Below, in pieces: positions 1 through 8,008 of a DNA stretch of 64,000 nucleotides; positions within the stretch are counted from its first letter, which is position 1; each line of letters opens with the position of its first letter. The position numbers and the translations under genes are program-made. The stretch spans positions 158,423 through 222,422 of the forward strand of contig NZ_MUHA01000010.1 of NCBI RefSeq assembly GCF_002217355.1. The letters are read 5' to 3'. The stretch comes from Flavobacterium oncorhynchi (GTDB lineage: Bacteria; Bacteroidota; Bacteroidia; Flavobacteriales; Flavobacteriaceae). The notes below the pieces were generated by a model. It was not told where the DNA came from, made no database searches, and saw only the letters and a program-made list of their open reading frames with translations.

Positions 1-1232
1 AAAAAGTAAGTATTATTGGCGGCGGAATAATAGGACTGTGTTCTGCATACTATCTCGCTAAAGAAGGTTATGAAGTAGTTGTTTTTGACAAATCAGACAT
101 GACCGACGGCTGTTCGTATGGCAATGCCGGAATGATTGTTCCTTCGCACATTATTCCATTGGCACAGCCCGGAATGATCGCACAGGGAATAAAATGGATG
201 TTTGACAGCCAAAGTCCGTTTTATGTAAAACCAAGATTGAGCAGTGATCTAGCAAAATGGGGACTTCAATTTTATAAACATGCTAATAAACAGCATGTCG
301 AAAAAGCAATGCCGGCACTTTGCAATTTATCATTATTCAGCAAAGAATTGTACGAGGATTTTACTAAAGAAAATGATTCCTTTTTTTACGAGAAAAAAGG
401 TCTTTTAATGCTTTATAAAACAGAAAGAACAGGCGAGGAAATTATCCATGAAGGAGAACTGGCCGCTTCCTTTGGATTAGAAGTCGATTTTTTATCAAAA
501 GATGAAGTAACAAAACTTGAGAAAGGAACTCGAACAGACGTAATTGGCGGGGTGCATTATAAAAGTGACGCACATCTTTATCCGCAAAAATTCATGCGGT
601 TTTTAAAAGGTGAATTAGACAAATTAAATGTAAAAATTTACAATAGAACTTTGGTCGAAGATTTCGTTATAAAAAACAATTCTGTTACAGAAATAATTAC
701 TGACATAGGACCTTTTAAAACAGATGAAGTCGTTTTAGCAACAGGATCATGGAGCCCGGAAATTGCAAAAAAACTACATCGCTCTATTTCAATTTTACCG
801 GGAAAAGGATATAGTTTTACTTTACAGGATACCAAACAAAAACCATCAATTCCTGCCATTTTATGCGAAGGAAAAGTCGCTGTTACACCTATGAACAATG
901 ATATTCGTTTTGGCGGTACTATGGAAATAACCCATACAAACGATACTCAAATAAACAAAAACAGAGTACAGGGAATTGTCAACAGCATCAATGAATTTTA
1001 TCCCGATTTAAAAATCGAAATGCCGGAAGAAAAAGAAACTTGGTTTGGTTTTAGACCTTGCACGCCATCAGGAATGCCAATAATTACTCGAGACAAAAAA
1101 ATAAAAAACTTAACTTTGGCAACAGGACACGCGATGATGGGATTAAGTTTAGCACCCGCAACAGGAAAGCTGGTTTCGGAGATTATTTCGGAAAAAACCA
1201 CATCTGTCAATACAGAAATGTTTCAATTGTAA
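1..1232 (+). CDS. FAD-dependent D-amino acid (D-hydroxyproline) dehydrogenase, 5'-truncated by window
   Basis: The reading frame is open from base 3 and its start lies before the window. The first visible residues form the FAD-binding Rossmann turn GGGIIG followed by LCSAYYLAKEGYEV, so only a few residues are missing. The rest fits the DAO/DadA oxidoreductase family (about 410 residues), ending with GHAMMGLSLAPATGKLV, a typical C-terminal FAD-contact segment. DadA-like enzymes oxidise D-amino acids. In hydroxyproline catabolism the same family oxidises cis-4-hydroxy-D-proline to the pyrroline. Here the gene is followed after 4 bases by an Xaa-Pro aminopeptidase, and the region carries other imino-acid genes, so D-hydroxyproline is the favoured substrate. 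This is inference: D-alanine or D-proline cannot be excluded from sequence alone. A 4-hydroxyproline epimerase, a DapA-like deaminase and a ketoglutarate semialdehyde dehydrogenase would be expected nearby, and none is seen inside this window. Confidence 0.8.
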   Translation, partial: KVSIIGGGIIGLCSAYYLAKEGYEVVVFDKSDMTDGCSYGNAGMIVPSHIIPLAQPGMIAQGIKWMFDSQSPFYVKPRLSSDLAKWGLQFYKHANKQHVEKAMPALCNLSLFSKELYEDFTKENDSFFYEKKGLLMLYKTERTGEEIIHEGELAASFGLEVDFLSKDEVTKLEKGTRTDVIGGVHYKSDAHLYPQKFMRFLKGELDKLNVKIYNRTLVEDFVIKNNSVTEIITDIGPFKTDEVVLATGSWSPEIAKKLHRSISILPGKGYSFTLQDTKQKPSIPAILCEGKVAVTPMNNDIRFGGTMEITHTNDTQINKNRVQGIVNSINEFYPDLKIEMPEEKETWFGFRPCTPSGMPIITRDKKIKNLTLATGHAMMGLSLAPATGKLVSEIISEKTTSVNTEMFQL

Positions 1233-1236
1233 TTTT

Positions 1237-2532
1237 ATGAGATACGAATCGATATCACCTTCTTTATTCATCGAAAACAGAAAACGTTTTTCTGAAAAAA
1301 TGAACCCAAACACCATTACGGTTTTGGTTTCGAATGATGTAATGCCCAACAATACAGATGACGTAATGGGATTTGCGCAAAACAATGATTTATTTTACCT
1401 GTCGGGAATTGATCAGGACGAAACTATTTTGGTTATTTGTCCAGATGCGTACAAAGAAGAAAATCGAACTATTTTATTTATAAAAGAGGTAAACGAGCAT
1501 ACCAAACTTTGGGATGGCGATTTTTTGACCAAAGAAGAAGCCGCAGCAATTTCGGGTATAAAAACCATAAAATGGGTTCATGAATTCGAAAAGACTTTAC
1601 AGCTTTTTGCTTTTGAAGCCGATGCTTTTTATTTAGGTCATAATGAACACATCAAAAGAGTAACCGCCGAAATGACGACTCGTCAGGATCGAATGATTCA
1701 GTGGTGTAAAGAAAAATATCCATTACATCAATATTACAGAGCAGCAAAAATTACACGTGAATTACGTCCTATAAAATCAAATGAAGAAGTTGCTCTTATA
1801 GAAAAAGCTTCTGAAATCAGCGTGAAAGGTTTTGAACGTCTTTTAAAAGCGGTTAAACCAAACATTAAAGAGTTTGAACTAGAGGCAGAACTGATTTACG
1901 AAGTGATTAAAAATGGTGCTTCCCGTCATGCTTTTCGACCTATTATTGCTTCAGGAAAAAATGCCTGCGCTTTGCATTACAATACTAATGATGCCGTTTG
2001 CAAAGAAAACGATATGATTTTAGTAGATTTTGGTGTTTGTTATGCCAACTACAATTCAGATACTACAAGATGTGTTCCCGTAAATGGTGTTTTTTCACCT
2101 CGTCAGCGCGAAGTATATTCCTCTGTTCTGCACTGTTTAAAAGAAGGTTCTAAACTGCTAAAACCTGGTATTCTTCATAGCGATTACGAAAAACAAATGG
2201 CAGCTTTAATAGAACAAGAACTGATTAAATTAAAACTAATTACTGCTGACGATATTGCCAATCAAAATCCCGATTATCCGGCTTACAAAAAATACTTCAT
2301 GCACGGAACGGCTCATCATTTAGGCCTTGATGTTCATGATGTTGGATTGTATTCCCGCGTTTTAGAAAAAGGAATGGTATTTACCTGCGAACCCGGAATT
2401 TATATTAGAGAAGAAGGAATCGGCTGTCGATTAGAAAATGATTATCTGCTTACAGAAGATGGAAACATAAATCTTTCGGAAGCATTGCCTATCGAAATCG
2501 CAGATATAGAAAATTTGATGCAGCGCAAATAG
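1237..2532 (+). CDS. M24 Xaa-Pro aminopeptidase (PepP-like)
   Basis: This is a 431-residue metallopeptidase with an N-terminal AMP_N domain (about residues 1-130) and a C-terminal pita-bread M24 domain. All five metal ligands are in place: D264 and D275 (VDFGVCYANYNSD), H360 (HGTAHHLGLDVHD), E385 (CEPGIYI) and E400 (GCRLEND). The HxxxHxLGxDVHD arrangement is that of aminopeptidase P, which removes an N-terminal residue ahead of proline or hydroxyproline. There is no signal peptide, so it should act in the cytoplasm. It starts 4 bases after the stop of the FAD dehydrogenase and is surely cotranscribed with it. The pairing suggests that imported Xaa-Pro/Hyp peptides are opened here and the imino acid passed on to oxidation. 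Confidence 0.9.
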   Translation: MRYESISPSLFIENRKRFSEKMNPNTITVLVSNDVMPNNTDDVMGFAQNNDLFYLSGIDQDETILVICPDAYKEENRTILFIKEVNEHTKLWDGDFLTKEEAAAISGIKTIKWVHEFEKTLQLFAFEADAFYLGHNEHIKRVTAEMTTRQDRMIQWCKEKYPLHQYYRAAKITRELRPIKSNEEVALIEKASEISVKGFERLLKAVKPNIKEFELEAELIYEVIKNGASRHAFRPIIASGKNACALHYNTNDAVCKENDMILVDFGVCYANYNSDTTRCVPVNGVFSPRQREVYSSVLHCLKEGSKLLKPGILHSDYEKQMAALIEQELIKLKLITADDIANQNPDYPAYKKYFMHGTAHHLGLDVHDVGLYSRVLEKGMVFTCEPGIYIREEGIGCRLENDYLLTEDGNINLSEALPIEIADIENLMQRK

Positions 2533-2592
2533 CTTTTTTTTTTAAGTCCCAGAGGTCAATATCATTAAGTTAAGGAACAAAATCGCAAAGCT

Positions 2593-2694
2593 TTGTCATT
2601 TCGACGAAGGAGAAATCTTCGCGAGTAACTCCGCAACGTAAGGCCAATCTTTGTAGAGTTTCTTACGGAGATTTCTCCTTCGTCGAAATGACAA
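2593..2694. repeat. Long palindromic REP-like element (family A)
   Basis: A perfect 26-base inverted repeat has its left arm at 2593-2618 (TTGTCATTTCGACGAAGG then AGAAATCT) and its right arm at 2669-2694, with a 50-base loop. A second, diverged copy with the same TTGTCATTTCGAC ends lies at 32764-32869. The element is intergenic, between the Xaa-Pro aminopeptidase and the first susC. It looks like a dispersed palindromic repeat of the kind common in Flavobacterium genomes. It could also fold as RNA at the end of the upstream transcript. Confidence 0.8.
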
Positions 2695-2790
2695 TATTGT
2701 GCCTAAAATTTAATCCTTTGCGAAATTAATTTTATTTTCTAAAAGCCTAACTTAATCACATGTCCCGTTGGGCTTTAAATTTATCATCAT

Positions 2791-2831
2791 AAAAAAACAG
2801 TTACAAGAGCAATTTTGTAACTGTTTTTTTT
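2791..2831. terminator. Intrinsic terminator
   Basis: A perfect 11-bp stem AACAGTTACAA / TTGTAACTGTT with an 8-base loop is flanked by an A run on the left and a T run on the right, so it can end transcription in either direction. It lies after the dehydrogenase/aminopeptidase operon and before susC 1. The rest of the 2533-3070 gap holds the family A palindrome and an AT-rich leader. No ORF is visible in it. Confidence 0.75.
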
Positions 2832-3032
2832 ATTCTGAAAATGAAGTTTTTATACTTTTTTAATATCTAGATTATCTTAACCAAATGTCTTCAAGTTTTA
2901 AAACATATAAAACAACAACATCCTTAAGCAAATAAATACTTACAAGCGCAAAACAATAAAATAAACAATACTCAAAACACGATAATATAATCTGATTTTA
3001 TGATAATATATTGGCATAAAAAAAACCATAAA

Positions 3033-3047
3033 TGCAAAATATTTGCA
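3033..3047. promoter_or_regulatory. Candidate operator upstream of susC 1
   Basis: The inverted repeat TGCAAA-ATA-TTTGCA sits 23 bases before the susC start codon in otherwise very AT-rich DNA. It could be a regulator binding site or lie at the start of the leader. No matching second site was found elsewhere, and no clean TAnnTTTG box was seen here, so this is a weak call. Confidence 0.3.
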
Positions 3048-3070
3048 CTTACTAATCATAAAATCATAAT

Positions 3071-6000
3071 ATGAGAATTAACCTTTATTTTAGAAAGATT
3101 GCGATACTCTTTTTTGTATTTGCAACGCAGCTAATCTTTGCCCAGGAAAGAATAGTGACAGGAGTTGTTACCGATGATGCAGGACTGCCTTTACCAGGCG
3201 TAAGTGTATCCATCAAAGGAACCAAAACAGGAACACAAACAGACTTTGACGGCGCTTTTTCCATCAGCGCATCTGCAAACCAAGTTTTAACATTTAGCTA
3301 TATAGGACTGAAATCTCAAGAAGTACCAGCATCTACAAACAAGATAAACATTAAGATGTCCGGAGGTTCAACAGCGCTTCAAGAAATTGTGGTTACAGCC
3401 TTAGGTGTTAAAAGAGAGAAAAAATCTCTTGGTTACGCTACACAAGAAGTAAAAGGCGAAGATTTGACAAGAGTTAACAGTGGAAATGTCGCCAACTCTA
3501 TTTCGGGAAAAGTAGCTGGTGTTGACATTAGAAGAAACAACAACATTGGCGGATCAACAAATGTTATTATTCGTGGATCGTCTTCTCTTACAGGAAACAA
3601 CCAAGCTTTATGGGTTGTAGACGGAATTCCTTTAAATAACGACAACACAAATTCAATCGAACAAAAAATTGGTGGAAATACTGGTGGATACGATTACGGA
3701 AATGCGGCATCAGATATAAACCCTGACGACATTGAATCTATGAACGTTTTAAAAGGTGCTGCGGCTTCTGCTTTGTATGGTTCTAGAGCAGCAAATGGTG
3801 TTATCCTTGTTACATTAAAAAAAGGAAGCAAATCTAAAGGCGGACTAGGAATTACTTTTACAAGTGGAGTAAATGTTGGATCTGTAGACAAAAAAACATT
3901 ACCAGAATACCAAAATCAATACGGCAGCGGATATGGTGATTTTTACGGAACTGTAGATTTAGGCAGCGGTACACACCCGTATGCAGCAACAGATGATGCA
4001 TCCTGGGGACCAAAATACGATCCAAATTTATTGGTTTACAACTGGAACTCTTTTTACCCAGAATTACCTACGTATGGTATTGCAAAGCCTTGGACACCTG
4101 TAAAAAAGAATCCAAACAGTTTTTACCAAAAGAGTCTTACCTATACGAACAACATCGCTGTTTCGGCATCAAATGAAAATGGAGATTTTAGATTTGGATA
4201 TACAAACTATAACCAAACGCAAGGAATTCTTCCAAACAGCAGTAACAAAAAAGACAACTTTAACTTTTCGTCAACTTACAAACTTAGTTCAAGAACAAAA
4301 ATTTCTGCTTCAGCAAATTACTTGAAAGCATACGCTAAGGGAATGAACGAAACGGGTTACGGAGACGGTGGAAATAACTACCTGAGCAGTGTAAGACAAT
4401 GGTACAATATGAGTGCTGATTTTCAGGATTTAGAAGATGCTTACAATTTAACCAAAAGAAACACTACTTGGAGTGTTGGCGGACCAACAGACTTAAGTGT
4501 TCAGTTTCATGACAACCCATACTTTCAGCGTTACAACAATTACAACTCTTTAAACAGAGATCGTTTCTTTGGTAATTTTGCATTAAGCACAGATGTAGCA
4601 AGCTGGTTAAACATTGTAGGTAAAGGATCTGTTGATTACTACACTCAATTGCAAGAAGAACGTATTGCTGTAGGCTCTAAAAGAACAGCCAATATGCTAG
4701 GACAGTATTCTAGATATGACAAAACATTCCGTGAGATAAATTTAGATTTAATCTTAAACTTTAAAACTGATATTACAGAAACAATTAAATTTTATGGATT
4801 ATTAGGAGGCAATACAAGACGCTCAGTAAATAGTAATACTTATGCCAGAACCAATGGAGGTTTAATTGTTCCTGGTAAATACATGTTAAGCAACACGATT
4901 GCTCCTATTAACTATCCTGACGAGTTTTACGAAACAATAGGTACAAACAGTGTTTATGCAAATGCCACTTTCAATTTTGATGAAACTTTTTTTGTTGAGG
5001 GTTCATACAGAGTAGATCAATCTTCTACACTTCCTAAGAAAAACAATACTTATACATACCCATCTATTACAGGAACTTACATTTTCAGTAAACATCTTAA
5101 TGCAGACTGGTTATCTTTTGGAAAACTTCGCTTAAACTATGCCGAAACTGGTAACGACGCTGAGTTTGCTGTTATTCAATCAACGTTTGCAAAAAACAGC
5201 AATTTTGGCCCTGATGGAATTCGTTTTTCAAATGAAAACAACAAAAGCAATTCTAACTTAAAAAGTGAGCTTACAAAAGGTGTTGAGGCCGGTGTTGAGC
5301 TTAAATTCTTAAAAAACAGAATTGGTTTAGATTTTTCATACTACAAAACCAATACTACAAACCAAATTTTATCTATCGAAGTACCAGTGCAAACAGGTTA
5401 CAGCAGACAATGGATTAATGGTGGTAATGTTGAAAACAAAGGTTATGAACTTTCGCTGAATGTGATTCCGTTTCAAACCAAAGACTTTTCATGGGAAGCC
5501 AGAATCAACTGGGCATCTAACAGAAACAAAGTTATTGATCTAAATGGCGCTGAGAGACTTTCGATAAGTTCGTTTCAAGGTGTAGGATACATTGCTGAGG
5601 TTGGAAAACCAATTGGTCAATTTATTGGAAGAGGATTTAAATATTTAGATGGTGAAAGAGTTGTAAAAGCCAACGGTCTATATGAAGTGGTAGCCGGAGC
5701 AACAATTGGTGACGTAAATCCTGACTGGACTGGCGGTATCAACAACGTTTTCCGTTACAAAGATTTCGCATTCAACTTTTTAATAGACATGAAAAAAGGC
5801 GGAAGCGTATGGTCGCTGGATCAACAATATGGTCACACCACAGGTATTTACCAAAGTACCGTTGGAAACAATCACTTAGGAAACCCTATAAGAAATGCAA
5901 TTGCTGATGGCGGTGGAATTATTCTTCCAGGAGTAAAAGCAGATGGTACACCTAACACAACAGTTGTTCCTGCAGATTACAACACCTACAACTCTATGCC

Positions 6001-6265
6001 GCAGGAAGCTTATGTTTACGACGCTTCTTATGTAAAATTACGCGAAGTAGGTTTAAGTTATAAATTCCCTTCAAAATACCTGACACATACTTTCATCAAC
6101 AGTCTTGTTTTTGCAGTAAATGGAAGCAATTTATGGATTATCCACAAAAATCTTCCATATGCTGATCCAGAAGCTGGAACATCATCTGGAAATATGCAAG
6201 GTTTCCAAACTGGAGTATTACCAACAACAAAAGAGTACAACTTTAATATCAAAGTTCAATTCTAA
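3071..6265 (+). CDS. SusC/RagA family TonB-dependent outer membrane transporter (pair 1)
   Basis: This 1064-residue outer membrane protein starts with a signal peptide (about residues 1-24, ending IFAQ). A carboxypeptidase-regulatory-like domain follows (GVVTDDAGLPLPGVSVSIKGT, about 27-110), then a TonB plug (about 115-250, with KVAGVDIRRNNN and ALWVVDGIPLNND), then a long beta-barrel ending in aromatic F (NIKVQF), as outer membrane barrels do. SusC proteins import glycans or peptides too large for porins, with a SusD lid lipoprotein, and SusD 1 follows 11 bases later. The pair is followed by a secreted M43 protease and lies between imino-acid and prolyl-peptide genes. I therefore infer a peptide substrate (RagAB-like import), possibly collagen fragments. 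The substrate is not readable from sequence. Confidence 0.93.
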   Translation: MRINLYFRKIAILFFVFATQLIFAQERIVTGVVTDDAGLPLPGVSVSIKGTKTGTQTDFDGAFSISASANQVLTFSYIGLKSQEVPASTNKINIKMSGGSTALQEIVVTALGVKREKKSLGYATQEVKGEDLTRVNSGNVANSISGKVAGVDIRRNNNIGGSTNVIIRGSSSLTGNNQALWVVDGIPLNNDNTNSIEQKIGGNTGGYDYGNAASDINPDDIESMNVLKGAAASALYGSRAANGVILVTLKKGSKSKGGLGITFTSGVNVGSVDKKTLPEYQNQYGSGYGDFYGTVDLGSGTHPYAATDDASWGPKYDPNLLVYNWNSFYPELPTYGIAKPWTPVKKNPNSFYQKSLTYTNNIAVSASNENGDFRFGYTNYNQTQGILPNSSNKKDNFNFSSTYKLSSRTKISASANYLKAYAKGMNETGYGDGGNNYLSSVRQWYNMSADFQDLEDAYNLTKRNTTWSVGGPTDLSVQFHDNPYFQRYNNYNSLNRDRFFGNFALSTDVASWLNIVGKGSVDYYTQLQEERIAVGSKRTANMLGQYSRYDKTFREINLDLILNFKTDITETIKFYGLLGGNTRRSVNSNTYARTNGGLIVPGKYMLSNTIAPINYPDEFYETIGTNSVYANATFNFDETFFVEGSYRVDQSSTLPKKNNTYTYPSITGTYIFSKHLNADWLSFGKLRLNYAETGNDAEFAVIQSTFAKNSNFGPDGIRFSNENNKSNSNLKSELTKGVEAGVELKFLKNRIGLDFSYYKTNTTNQILSIEVPVQTGYSRQWINGGNVENKGYELSLNVIPFQTKDFSWEARINWASNRNKVIDLNGAERLSISSFQGVGYIAEVGKPIGQFIGRGFKYLDGERVVKANGLYEVVAGATIGDVNPDWTGGINNVFRYKDFAFNFLIDMKKGGSVWSLDQQYGHTTGIYQSTVGNNHLGNPIRNAIADGGGIILPGVKADGTPNTTVVPADYNTYNSMPQEAYVYDASYVKLREVGLSYKFPSKYLTHTFINSLVFAVNGSNLWIIHKNLPYADPEAGTSSGNMQGFQTGVLPTTKEYNFNIKVQF

Positions 6266-6276
6266 AAACAAACAAA

Positions 6277-7734
6277 ATGAAAAAAATAACAACCATACTC
6301 CTTGCAGGAATATTGCTAAGTTCTGCCGTTTCTTGTGAAGATATCGATAGATTAAACGAGAATACAAAAGCATACACCTCAGCCTTACCAGGAAGTTTAA
6401 TGACAAGTTCTCAAGTAAATTATTCTTATTTCTTGACTAATGCTTCTGTTAATGACAATAATTTTAGAGGATATGCCCAGCACTGGACTACATCGACTTA
6501 TACAGACGAAGTAAATTACAATCAAGCCAAAAGAAACCTAGGCAACTCGCATTCTGTAATACTTTATAGAGATGTACTGCAGGATTTCGTAATTGCAAAA
6601 AAGAAAATAACCGAAGAGCAGGCTTTAGGTCCTGTTGAAGCAGCAGTTAAAAAAAATAGAATTGCTATTTTGGAAGTTCAAATTATAATGGCTTACCAAA
6701 CACTTGTGGATCTTTTTGGAAACATTGTATATTCAGAAGCTTTAGATATAGAAAAATATCCAAATCCAAAATACGACGATGCAAAAACGGTTTATTTAGA
6801 TTTAGCTGCTCGTTTAGATGCTGCGATTGCAGATATGGATAGCAGTTATGACAGTTTCGGATCAGCTGATCTTATTTACAAAGGAAAAGTGTCACAATGG
6901 AAAAAATTAGCTAATAGTGTTAAACTAAAATTAGGAATGCACTTAGCCGATGTTGATGCCGCCAAAGCTAAAGCAATGGTAGAATCTGCATACAGCTCGG
7001 GCGTAATTGGAAATAATGCCGAAAATGCTTTATTTCAATATTACAAAACTATCGTTGACCAAAATCCATTATACAACAGTTTGGTAAACGAAAGCCAAAT
7101 CATGCCAACAGAATTTTTTGTAAACGAATTAAACGGAAAATCTGATCCTAGAAGAGACATCTTTTTTAATCCAGCTTCAAAAATTGCCGGAGCCTACAAA
7201 GGCGCGCCTTATGCACAGCAAGTCAGTTACAAAAACTTCTCGAATGTAGGTGTAAGAATCAAAGAAAGATCAAATCCTGGGGTAATCTTTGATTATACTG
7301 AAACTTGTTTTTTACTTGCAGATGCTGCGAGCAGAGGTTTTAGTGTAGGCGCAACAGCGGCTGAATATTACGAGAAAGGAATTCGTTCCAGTATGAATTA
7401 CTGGGGAGTTTCAACTGCAGATACTGACACTTATCTAGCCAGAACAGATGTAGCTTATGCTACAGCTTTTGGAACTGATAAACAAAAAATAGCGTATCAG
7501 CTTTGGATTGCATACTACAACCGCGGGTTTGAAGCTTGGACGGAATACAGAAGATTAGACTTCCCTATTTTAGCTGCACCAATAACAGCAGTTACTGAAG
7601 CAGAAGGAAAAGTACCAGTAAGAAACATTTATTCTTTATTTGACGCTACTTTAAATACGGCTAACTACAATGCAGCCGCAACAGCAATTGGCGGTGATAA
7701 AATGACAACAAAATTATTCTGGGATAAGTTTTAA
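6277..7734 (+). CDS. SusD/RagB-like surface lipoprotein (pair 1)
   Basis: This 485-residue lipoprotein has a clear lipobox (SSAVSC, Cys at about 20) followed by the acidic stretch EDID, as in surface-exported Bacteroidota lipoproteins. The body is a helical SusD-like fold with the usual late WIAYYNRGFEAWTEYRRLDFP segment. It looks closest to the SusD-like group that often pairs with peptide-type SusC proteins, though I cannot test that here. It forms the substrate-capturing lid on the preceding SusC, 11 bases upstream, and is cotranscribed with it. A strong terminator follows at 7772, so the two genes form one unit. Confidence 0.9.
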   Translation: MKKITTILLAGILLSSAVSCEDIDRLNENTKAYTSALPGSLMTSSQVNYSYFLTNASVNDNNFRGYAQHWTTSTYTDEVNYNQAKRNLGNSHSVILYRDVLQDFVIAKKKITEEQALGPVEAAVKKNRIAILEVQIIMAYQTLVDLFGNIVYSEALDIEKYPNPKYDDAKTVYLDLAARLDAAIADMDSSYDSFGSADLIYKGKVSQWKKLANSVKLKLGMHLADVDAAKAKAMVESAYSSGVIGNNAENALFQYYKTIVDQNPLYNSLVNESQIMPTEFFVNELNGKSDPRRDIFFNPASKIAGAYKGAPYAQQVSYKNFSNVGVRIKERSNPGVIFDYTETCFLLADAASRGFSVGATAAEYYEKGIRSSMNYWGVSTADTDTYLARTDVAYATAFGTDKQKIAYQLWIAYYNRGFEAWTEYRRLDFPILAAPITAVTEAEGKVPVRNIYSLFDATLNTANYNAAATAIGGDKMTTKLFWDKF

Positions 7735-7771
7735 TTTGAATTAGTAAGCAATTTAATATCTCATTGAATTG

Positions 7772-7805
7772 AAGCAGGCGCCTTAAAAACGCCTGCTTTT
7801 TCTTT
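7772..7805 (+). terminator. Intrinsic terminator after SusC/D pair 1
   Basis: A perfect 9-bp stem AAGCAGGCG / CGCCTGCTT is followed by TTTTTCTTT. It lies 38 bases past the susD stop and closes the susC-susD unit. Confidence 0.85.
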
Positions 7806-7843
7806 GGAATAAACTGAAATATTCGGTTTCCTGCACAAACATT

Positions 7844-7860
7844 AAAAAAAAAAAAAAAAA
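7844..7860. repeat. 17-base poly-A tract
   Basis: A homopolymer of 17 A residues lies between the terminator and the promoter of the M43 protease gene. It may be slippage-prone, or its length may be a sequencing uncertainty. No coding effect is expected. Confidence 0.9.
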
Positions 7861-7974
7861 TAGCACACGTAATTAACTGAATAAAAACACATAACATAAT
7901 TTTAAAGCTAATTTTAAGATAATTTCATATCATAACCGAATAAAATAGTATAAGTATGTCTTTTCATATAAAAA

Positions 7975-7982
7975 TATCTTTG
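7975..7982 (+). promoter_or_regulatory. Candidate -7 box (TATCTTTG) for the M43 protease
   Basis: TATCTTTG matches the Bacteroidota TAnnTTTG -7 consensus and lies 26 bases before the protease start codon. No clear TTG -33 element sits at the right distance. Confidence 0.45.
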
Positions 7983-8008
7983 GTTCAACTAAACAAATAC
8001 CTACATTT

